From NCBI GenBank assembly GCA_023436175.1, contig JAEZKE010000073.1:1-6301 (forward strand): a stretch of DNA of 6,301 bases, given 5' to 3'. A program made the position numbers and the translations under genes. A model generated the notes under the pieces. That model was not told where the DNA came from, did no database searches, and saw only the letters and a list, made by a program, of their open reading frames with translations. Position 1 is the first letter of the stretch. The number at the start of each line of letters is the position of its first letter. Source of the stretch: Methanobacteriota archaeon (GTDB taxonomy: Archaea > Methanobacteriota > Methanobacteria > Methanobacteriales > Methanobacteriaceae). Below, one piece after another: positions 1-4,774 of the stretch.

Positions 1-2
1 AA

Positions 3-341
3 ACATGGATGAAATCAGAGGTCAAAATGCTTGGGTGCACACCATGCATCCCTGCTGTAGGCATTGGTAGAACTCATTTTGAAGCTTCGTCATTGATGAT
101 AAAAGCAATGGCATATGGAAATTTAAATGAACAATCCAAAATAGAAGAAGAAATAACAGAATCTATAAATAGTTCTAAAGTAGGTGCACTTGGAATGGGC
201 GGTTCTGTAACTGCACTTGGATCTTTCGTTAAAATTGGTCCGCAAAGAGCAAGCGGGGTTAGAATTTTATCTATGAGACCGTGCTGCTGCGTAGAACCGA
301 GAAGATCGACAGTATTTCTCCCTTCCGTAATTCTGGAGTGA
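3..341 (+). CDS. Fumarate hydratase, class I alpha-type subunit (3' fragment)
   Basis: This is the C-terminal end of an oxygen-sensitive [4Fe-4S] hydratase of the class I fumarase / L-tartrate dehydratase alpha family, which interconverts malate and fumarate in the cytoplasm. The frame is open from the left edge (in phase from base 3), so the true start lies outside; the Met codon at base 9 is internal. Two cysteine-bearing segments are visible: GCTPCIPAVGIGRTHFEAS early in the fragment, and MRPCCCVEPRR near the C terminus (Cys codons at 282-290). They lie where this family places its cluster ligands and its C-terminal Cys...ArgArg motif. Between them is GALGMGGSVTALG, corresponding to the glycine-rich stretch of the family. 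In methanogens of this type the enzyme would serve the incomplete reductive TCA branch towards 2-oxoglutarate (known pathway; its role here is inferred). The downstream gene begins 6 bases after the stop, so the two are probably co-transcribed. Tartrate dehydratase is an alternative but less likely name. Confidence 0.85.
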   Translation, partial: TWMKSEVKMLGCTPCIPAVGIGRTHFEASSLMIKAMAYGNLNEQSKIEEEITESINSSKVGALGMGGSVTALGSFVKIGPQRASGVRILSMRPCCCVEPRRSTVFLPSVILE

Positions 342-342
342 T
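335..342 (+). promoter_or_regulatory. Ribosome-binding site overlapping the fumarase stop codon
   Basis: GGAGTGAT matches the archaeal consensus GGAGGTGAT with one G missing, and its TGA (339-341) is also the stop codon of the fumarase gene. It lies 5 bases before the ATG at 348. Termination of the upstream gene and initiation of the next therefore happen at the same spot, which suggests translational coupling. Confidence 0.6.
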
Positions 343-347
343 AGATC

Positions 348-1169
348 ATGGCAATTGGAAGAGAAACAATAGAAAGCATACTTAAACTTGGTAATCCCAA
401 ATGGAAGACCAGCATAACAAGCGTTGAACCAAATAAACTTAAAACCAGAGGATATCCCCAGGAGGATCTTATTGGAAATATATCCTTTTCTGAAATGGTT
501 TATTTGCTCATAAAAGGAGAATTACCACCCAAAAGTGAATCAAAAATGTTTGAGGCAGTTTTAACTTCCTTTTGTGATCATAGTGTAACACCCCCAAGTA
601 CCCAAGCTGCAAGAATTATTGCATCTACAGGATCTCCAATGCATGCCTGTGTTTCAGGCGGACTTTTGGCCTTTGGGAAACACCATGCAGGAGCTATAGA
701 AAATGCTATGAAAACCCTTCAAGAAGGTGTTAAACGCTCAAATGGAGACGTAGAACCAATTGCCAGGGAAATGGTAGATGAATTTTTAGAGAGTGGAGAT
801 AAGATACCTGGTTTCGGCCACAGATATCATAATGAAGATCCAAGGGCTCGCAAACTTATAGAACTTGCCAAAGAGTATGGATGCTCAGGAATACATACTG
901 AGCTTGCACTTACAATTCAAAGTATTCTTTTAGAGGAAAAGGGAGTTAGAATGAATATCGACGGGGCAAATGCAGGCATATTGTCAGATATGGGTTTCGA
1001 TTGGACTATTGGGACTGGAATATTCATGATCGGAAGGCTCCCTGCACTCGTTGCACATATATATGAAGAACAAACCAGAGAAGCTCCTTTCAGAAAATTA
1101 TTCGACACAGAAGAGATTTACTATGATGGAGTTGATGAACGGAGAATAATAAAAGAGGACAACAAGTGA
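348..1169 (+). CDS. Short citrate synthase-superfamily protein, citryl-CoA lyase-like
   Basis: The 273-residue soluble protein belongs to the citrate synthase / citryl-CoA lyase superfamily, whose members make or break citryl-CoA. The three expected active-site positions are visible. H113 in KHHAGAIENA matches the first catalytic His (HGGA in relatives). H158 in KIPGFGHRYHNEDPRARKL matches the second His and is followed by the DPRA motif. D205 in MNIDGANAG matches the catalytic Asp. CDHSVTPPSTQAARIIAST (76-94) and GRLPALVAHIYEEQ (229-242) are also typical. At 273 residues it is much shorter than standard citrate synthases (about 370-430) and close to stand-alone citryl-CoA lyases (about 30 kDa), so cleavage of citryl-CoA is the better family guess. 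The substrate is not proven: Methanobacteriales are thought not to run a full citrate cycle. The start at 348 is supported by the ribosome-binding site just upstream. It follows the fumarase gene directly and ends 92 bases before the ATP synthase operon. Confidence 0.8.
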   Translation: MAIGRETIESILKLGNPKWKTSITSVEPNKLKTRGYPQEDLIGNISFSEMVYLLIKGELPPKSESKMFEAVLTSFCDHSVTPPSTQAARIIASTGSPMHACVSGGLLAFGKHHAGAIENAMKTLQEGVKRSNGDVEPIAREMVDEFLESGDKIPGFGHRYHNEDPRARKLIELAKEYGCSGIHTELALTIQSILLEEKGVRMNIDGANAGILSDMGFDWTIGTGIFMIGRLPALVAHIYEEQTREAPFRKLFDTEEIYYDGVDERRIIKEDNK

Positions 1170-1174
1170 CATAA

Positions 1175-1188
1175 TTCTTTATAAAGAA
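1175..1188. repeat. 14-base perfect palindrome with TATA-like core
   Basis: TTCTTTATAAAGAA equals its own reverse complement and starts 5 bases after the stop of the citryl-CoA lyase-like gene. Its centre, TTTATAAA (1178-1185), is also a good archaeal TATA-box sequence. A shorter inverted repeat, TTCC-TT-GGAA (1190-1199), follows at once. The palindrome is what is seen. A role as operator or as an upstream promoter is inference; a terminator is unlikely because the arms are AT-rich and there is no T-run after them. Confidence 0.45.
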
Positions 1189-1210
1189 ATTCCTTGGAAA
1201 ATTAAATAGT

Positions 1211-1224
1211 AAAAGATAAATATA
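1211..1224 (+). promoter_or_regulatory. Probable archaeal promoter (BRE/TATA) of the ATP synthase operon
   Basis: The purine-rich stretch AAAAGA is followed by TAAATATA (1217-1224), matching the layout of an archaeal BRE plus TATA box. Transcription would then start some 22-27 bases downstream, around 1245-1250, leaving a leader of about 12-17 bases before the ahaH start at 1262. This lies in the only gap longer than 35 bases in the window and directly precedes the first ATP synthase gene. The second candidate, TTTATAAA at 1178-1185, would give a leader of about 50 bases; both could be used. Confidence 0.55.
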
Positions 1225-1250
1225 ACTGAAAATAGAGTTTTGTTTATCAT

Positions 1251-1256
1251 GGTGAT
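1251..1256 (+). promoter_or_regulatory. Ribosome-binding site that favours the first of two ATGs of ahaH
   Basis: GGTGAT matches the 3' half of the archaeal consensus AGGAGGTGAT. Two ATG codons follow in tandem at 1262 and 1265. Measured from the last G of the conserved GG pair, 1262 is 10 bases away and 1265 is 13; the other genes here use 8-10, so 1262 is preferred. An ATG at 1249 is out of frame and hits a stop after eight codons. Confidence 0.6.
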
Positions 1257-1261
1257 TCAAA

Positions 1262-1576
1262 ATGATGTCGATATCTGAAGCTATTACGACAATTAAAAAG
1301 GCAGAAAATGATGCCGATAAATTAATAGAGGATGCAAAGCAAAGATCCTCTAAAATGAAAGAAGAAGCAAAAGAAAAAATAGAGGTGCTTATCAAAAACG
1401 CAAAAGATGAAGCTCACGCCGAAACTGGTGATATAATCTTTAAAGCAGAAGATGATGCTAAAAAAGAAACTCTCCAAATATCAAACCAAGCTGACGAGAA
1501 AATAAATAAAACTAAAAATCAGGCTGCAGGCAAAGTTGATGAAGCTGTAGATGTTATAGTTAAAAATATACTATAG
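1262..1576 (+). CDS. ahaH: A1AO ATP synthase subunit H (peripheral stalk)
   Basis: Subunit H (also AtpH) pairs with subunit E to form the peripheral stalk that keeps the A3B3 head from turning with the rotor. The 104-residue product has no hydrophobic segment and no aromatic core. It is almost wholly Ala/Lys/Glu/Asp with Ala recurring about every 11 residues, for example AENDADKLIEDAKQRS and AGKVDEAVDVIV. This is the pattern expected of the long right-handed coiled coil of H and is the family's usual length. It is first in the operon, as in other Methanobacteriales, and follows the promoter candidate. The identity rests on composition, length and position rather than on catalytic motifs, but with six further ATP synthase genes in order behind it the call is strong. 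Confidence 0.9.
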   Translation: MMSISEAITTIKKAENDADKLIEDAKQRSSKMKEEAKEKIEVLIKNAKDEAHAETGDIIFKAEDDAKKETLQISNQADEKINKTKNQAAGKVDEAVDVIVKNIL

Positions 1577-1608
1577 GCCTATTCTCGTTAGTAAAAAAAA
1601 GTGATAAT

Positions 1609-3612
1609 ATGTTTAAGCCAGCGAGAATGAAAAAGCTTAAAATACTCACTTTAGATGCCTATTCTAATTCTGTGGTAAGTGCTCTTCAGGAAGAAGAGAT
1701 AGTTCAAATCCATGATATTTCAGAACGCATTCAACAGGATGCGGAATGGAAACAAATTTTAAAACCATCAAAGGCCACGGCCTATACTGGTAAACTATCT
1801 TCACTTCAAATGAAGACTACTGGAATTGTTGATTTTTTAAAATCCGCAGAACGAAAAGAAGGCGGCATTCTTAAGAGTGTTATGGGCTTTATAAATCCAA
1901 AAGTACCAGAAAAAAAAGAAGTCGAAGATCTAGATACGGAAACTCTCATTGAACATGCAGAATCCATTCTAGACAAGGTAGAAGGACAAACAAAAACAAT
2001 TGAAAATAAAATAAATGTTCTTGATTCAGAAAAAAATGAGCTTAACAACGCTCTTAATATTGCAACTAAACTCCAAAATATTGATATTGATCTCAGTGAT
2101 TTAGAAGATACAATATATACTTCTGCAATAGCTGGAAAAATGTCCAGTGCTCAATTTGAAGAATTTAAAAAAGAAGTAACTTCCATAACAGATCAGATCG
2201 TGATTTTAGAGCAAGATGCCGAAGAAGATACAAAGATCTTAATCGCCATTACTTTAAAAGAATATGGTAGTAAAGTTTCAGCTCTTCTAAGAAGATTCGA
2301 ATTTGAGTTATATAATACTTCAGGACTTTCCGGAAAACCAGCTGCAATAATTTCAAGTGCAGAATCCAGAATCAATGAAATTGATAATGAAAAAGCACAA
2401 TTAATGAATGAACTTGCAGATATTGCAGGAAAATGGAAAGATGATCTTCTAATATTAAAAGAGCAGCTCGATATTGAAAAAAATAGAAATGAAATATTCG
2501 CCTCATTTGGAGAAACAGAAAAAACTTTAATGATAGAAGGATGGGTTCCTGCTAAAGAATTAGATAAATCACTTGAAGTTATCAAGGAATCCAGTGAAGG
2601 TTACTCAATCATTGAAGTAACAGATCCGGATGAGGGAGATGATATTCCAATTAAACTGGATAACCCACGTTTTGCCAAACCATATGAGATGTTCGTACAT
2701 ATGTACTCTCCACCAGGTTATAAGGAAATAGATCCATCAATATTCCTTGCATTAATGTTCCCATTTTTCTTCGGGTTCTGTCTTACAGATGCCGGTTATG
2801 GTATTGCAGATGCTTTAATTGGTATAGTTCTAATTCTTGGCCTTGGAAAAGTGAATAAAATGATGCGTAACCTTGGTATTATCATGGTTACAGGTGGTCT
2901 ATGGGCCGTTATACTTGGTACAATTACAAACAGTTTCCTGGGAGATATATATGGTAGATTCCTTATAGGAGATCCAACTGTTGCGATCCCTGGAACTGTA
3001 GAAGCTGTCAATGCATTTGCGCATCCGGACAATATACTGATTATGGCAATAGCAGTTGGTGTAATCTACACAGTTATAGGGTTAATAATTGGAGCTCGTA
3101 ACAATTTAGTGGCTGGAAAAACCAAAGAAGCTCTCGGAGAACAAATAGCATGGCTAATGATATTTGTAGGAGTTGGTCTTGCAGCTGCATCTTTCTTGTT
3201 AGGATTAAGTTCAATTTTACTCTACGTAGGAGGAGCCATTGCTGTTATAGCCATTATCATGTTCCTATATGTTAATGGACCATTTGGAGTCATGGATCTT
3301 ATGGGAATGATTGGAAATATCCTATCATATGCAAGGCTGCTTGCTCTTGGTCTTGCAACAGGTGGAATAGCTATGACTGTGAACATTTTTGTCCAGTTAG
3401 TGGGCGGAATTCCTTACATTGGTTTAATACTCATACCCATAGTATTTATATTTGGACACATCGCTAACGGTGCATTCCAGACTTTCGGAGGTATTATTAA
3501 CGCTCTCCGTTTACATTATGTTGAATTTTTTGGTCAATTTTACATCGGCGGAAGTCAAAAATTCCGGGCTTTCCGTACAAAAAGAAAAATTACGAAGTTA
3601 GGAGGTAAATAA
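1609..3612 (+). CDS. atpI: A1AO ATP synthase subunit I (membrane stator, a-subunit homologue)
   Basis: The 667-residue protein (AhaI) is the stator of the ion channel and matches V-type subunit a in layout. Residues 1 to about 360 are a cytosolic domain with charged, coiled-coil-like stretches (about 100-160 and 255-310) that meets the E/H stalks. From about 375 to the end is a membrane domain with roughly eight hydrophobic segments (near 378-398, 399-415, 422-445, 476-495, 513-532, 535-555, 563-600 and 605-640). FPFFFGFCLTDAGYG (384-398) is a family signature. R576 in NILSYARLLALGLA corresponds to the essential channel Arg (R735 of yeast Vph1), and R634 in NALRLHYVEFFGQFY to the second conserved Arg (R799). 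Both are needed for ion transfer to the ring. The start has GTGAT (1601-1605) eight bases upstream, 32 bases after ahaH. The stop abuts the atpK start. Nothing is broken or missing. Confidence 0.97.
   Translation: MFKPARMKKLKILTLDAYSNSVVSALQEEEIVQIHDISERIQQDAEWKQILKPSKATAYTGKLSSLQMKTTGIVDFLKSAERKEGGILKSVMGFINPKVPEKKEVEDLDTETLIEHAESILDKVEGQTKTIENKINVLDSEKNELNNALNIATKLQNIDIDLSDLEDTIYTSAIAGKMSSAQFEEFKKEVTSITDQIVILEQDAEEDTKILIAITLKEYGSKVSALLRRFEFELYNTSGLSGKPAAIISSAESRINEIDNEKAQLMNELADIAGKWKDDLLILKEQLDIEKNRNEIFASFGETEKTLMIEGWVPAKELDKSLEVIKESSEGYSIIEVTDPDEGDDIPIKLDNPRFAKPYEMFVHMYSPPGYKEIDPSIFLALMFPFFFGFCLTDAGYGIADALIGIVLILGLGKVNKMMRNLGIIMVTGGLWAVILGTITNSFLGDIYGRFLIGDPTVAIPGTVEAVNAFAHPDNILIMAIAVGVIYTVIGLIIGARNNLVAGKTKEALGEQIAWLMIFVGVGLAAASFLLGLSSILLYVGGAIAVIAIIMFLYVNGPFGVMDLMGMIGNILSYARLLALGLATGGIAMTVNIFVQLVGGIPYIGLILIPIVFIFGHIANGAFQTFGGIINALRLHYVEFFGQFYIGGSQKFRAFRTKRKITKLGGK
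3600..3606 (+). promoter_or_regulatory. Strong ribosome-binding site of atpK
   Basis: AGGAGGT is the longest uninterrupted match to the archaeal anti-Shine-Dalgarno in the window, 6 bases before the ATG at 3613 and inside the last codons of atpI. K is the subunit needed in the most copies per enzyme, so the strongest site sits before the gene that must be translated most. The match is seen; the stoichiometry link is inferred. Confidence 0.7.
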
Positions 3613-4104
3613 ATGGTATTAGAAATAGGTGGCGCACTAGTAGCAATAGGCGCGGGAGTAGCAGTAGGTTTTGCTGGATTAGGATCAGGTTTAGGACAGG
3701 GTATAGCAGCTGCTGGAGGTGTAGGTGCAGTTGCAGAAGACAGAGGTATGTTTGCTCAGGGTCTTATCTTTGCGGTACTTGCAGAGACTCAGGCTATATA
3801 CGGTCTGTTAATTGCTATACTGTTAATGTTAGGTGCTGGAATACTTGGTGGAGCAACAAAGAATATTAGCGTCGCTATGGGATTAGCAGCAGTAGGTGCA
3901 GGTGCAGCTATTGGATTTGCTGGTCTTGGTTCTGGTATCGGTCAGGGTATCACTGGAGCATCATCTGTTGGTGCAGTAGTAGAAGACAAAGACATGTTTG
4001 CTCAGGGTCTTATCTTCGCAGTATTATCAGAGACTCAGGCTATATACGGTCTGTTAGTTGCTATATTGATAATGTTAGGTGTTGGACTCCTCGGAGGAGG
4101 TTAA
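3613..4104 (+). CDS. atpK: A1AO ATP synthase subunit K (duplicated rotor proteolipid, c-subunit), likely Na+-binding
   Basis: K (AhaK) forms the membrane rotor ring that carries ions past subunit I. The 163-residue protein is two c-type hairpins fused head to tail (82-residue period), giving four transmembrane helices: about 8-36, 47-78, 90-118 and 129-161. Each hairpin has the Gly-rich GFAGLGSG..GQG helix and a second helix with the ion-binding carboxylate. Aligned to the Na+-driven Ilyobacter c-subunit (Gln32, Glu65, Ser66, Tyr70), the ligands Q29, E58, T59, Y63 and Q111, E140, T141, Y145 are present in both halves. K therefore keeps one ion site per hairpin, as in synthases and unlike eukaryotic V-ATPase proteolipids, where one site per four helices is lost. 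Na+ specificity is inferred from these residues. The start lies directly after the atpI stop with a strong AGGAGGT. The residue before each Glu is Ala57 or Ser139, not the Pro seen in many V/A-type proteolipids. Confidence 0.97.
   Translation: MVLEIGGALVAIGAGVAVGFAGLGSGLGQGIAAAGGVGAVAEDRGMFAQGLIFAVLAETQAIYGLLIAILLMLGAGILGGATKNISVAMGLAAVGAGAAIGFAGLGSGIGQGITGASSVGAVVEDKDMFAQGLIFAVLSETQAIYGLLVAILIMLGVGLLGGG
3748..4086 (+). repeat. Internal direct repeat within atpK (246-base period)
   Basis: Bases 3748-3840 and 3994-4086 are two copies of the second-helix coding segment, spaced 246 bases (82 codons). By direct comparison they differ at 9 of 93 positions and include identical runs of 23 bases (from 3748/3994) and 29 bases (ending at 3810/4056). 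The preceding first-helix segments (about 3640-3747 and 3886-3993) align in protein but differ at many third codon positions. The repeat is the trace of the hairpin duplication. Confidence 0.85.
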
Positions 4105-4122
4105 GTATTCAATAGAATACTT
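4103..4122 (+). promoter_or_regulatory. RNA hairpin between atpK and atpE
   Basis: AAGTATTC (4103-4110) and GAATACTT (4115-4122) are perfect inverted copies around the four-base loop AATA. The left arm starts inside the atpK stop codon and the right arm touches the atpE ribosome-binding site GGAGGAT (4123-4129), so the hairpin fills most of the junction. No T-run follows, so it is not an evident terminator. A role in mRNA processing, in protecting the atpK 3' end, or in damping atpE translation is inferred. Confidence 0.55.
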
Positions 4123-4135
4123 GGAGGATAGTTAA

Positions 4136-4759
4136 ATGAACTCTGGGGCAGATAAAATTGTCTCAAGCATAATTTCTGATGCGCAAAGTAAGGCTGATGT
4201 TATAATCCAAGAAGCTGAAAGAGAAACTGCTCTTATCGTTGAAGAAGGAGAAAAAGAAGCAGTTTTAGAAAAAGAAAAGATCCTGGAAAACGCCAATAAA
4301 CAGTCCGCAATGAAATATCAACAGCTCATATCTGAAGCTAAAATGAACTCCAGAAGAGCAGAGCTTGAGGCAAGAGAAGAAATAATAGAAGGTGCATTTA
4401 AACGTGCCGAAGATGAACTAAAGAAAATTGCATCTACTGATAGTGATGAATACAAAGAATCCCTCAAAAAAATCATAGAAGAAGCTTCTATTGAAATTGG
4501 TGGGGGAGACTTAATATTATCCTTAAAAGCAGATGACGTTGCCAAAGTCAAAGATGCAATTTCATCACTTGAGAAGAATATTGAAGGAAAAACTGGCACT
4601 AAAACAACCTTAGAGATTGGAGAAAACATAGCTACCATTGGAGGAGCTGTTGTAAAAACCAAAAATGGAGATATTGAAGTTAACAATACAATCGAAGCTA
4701 GAATGCTGAGGTTCAAAAAAGCTCTACGATCAGAGGTTGCAAAAATATTATTTAAATAA
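4136..4759 (+). CDS. atpE: A1AO ATP synthase subunit E (peripheral stalk)
   Basis: Subunit E (AhaE, related to V-type E) pairs with H in the peripheral stalks that link the A3B3 head to subunit I. The 207 residues fall into two parts. Residues 1 to about 100 are a long charged helix rich in Ala, Glu and Lys, with spaced alanines as expected for the coiled coil with H (SDAQSKADVIIQEAERE, EAREEIIEGAFKRAEDELKK). From about 103 to 207 is a compact alpha/beta domain ending in the family signature GGAVVKTKNGDIEVNNT (169-185), then EARM and a short helix that binds the head. The length matches the family. The start is supported by GGAGGAT at 4123-4129. It lies 31 bases after atpK, behind the junction hairpin, and 15 bases before atpC. 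Confidence 0.96.
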   Translation: MNSGADKIVSSIISDAQSKADVIIQEAERETALIVEEGEKEAVLEKEKILENANKQSAMKYQQLISEAKMNSRRAELEAREEIIEGAFKRAEDELKKIASTDSDEYKESLKKIIEEASIEIGGGDLILSLKADDVAKVKDAISSLEKNIEGKTGTKTTLEIGENIATIGGAVVKTKNGDIEVNNTIEARMLRFKKALRSEVAKILFK

Positions 4760-4762
4760 TAA

Positions 4763-4767
4763 GGGGG
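4763..4767 (+). promoter_or_regulatory. Atypical ribosome-binding site of atpC
   Basis: GGGGG replaces the usual GGAGG, 7 bases before the ATG at 4775. It can still pair with the CCUCC of 16S rRNA through a central G-U wobble, so it should be weaker than the site of atpK. Its register (8 bases from the last G to the A of ATG) matches atpK, atpI and atpF, which supports the chosen start and keeps the N-terminal hydrophobic segment in the protein. Confidence 0.5.
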
Positions 4768-4774
4768 AAAAATC

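Noticed and set aside
1238..1245. T-rich stretch GTTTTGTTT-like run as terminator of the citryl-CoA lyase-like gene
   Set aside because: The run is interrupted by a G, is short, and sits downstream of the promoter candidate next to the ahaH start; it is too weak to call a terminator.
1249..1275. ATG at 1249 as an alternative start or small leader peptide before ahaH
   Set aside because: It is out of frame with ahaH, overlaps the ribosome-binding site GGTGAT, has no site of its own, and ends after eight codons.
1592..1600. Run of nine A before atpI as a slippage or frameshift site
   Set aside because: It is in the non-coding gap between ahaH and atpI, so slippage would not change any protein; it simply precedes the ribosome-binding site GTGAT.
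2193..2585. A 130-codon minus-strand open frame opposite atpI, and similar shorter ones at 74-415, 1090-1395, 1806-2048, 2796-3032, 5107-5322, 5599-5838 and 5913-6128
   Set aside because: All are shadows of the + strand genes with low-complexity Ser/Ile/Phe composition and no independent support. The one at 1090-1395 also runs through the promoter region.
4087..4099. CTCCTC-G-GAGGAG inverted repeat at the end of atpK as a separate regulatory hairpin
   Set aside because: A full stem would leave a one-base loop; at most five pairs with a three-base loop can form. It encodes the Gly-rich C terminus and is best explained by Gly and Leu codons.
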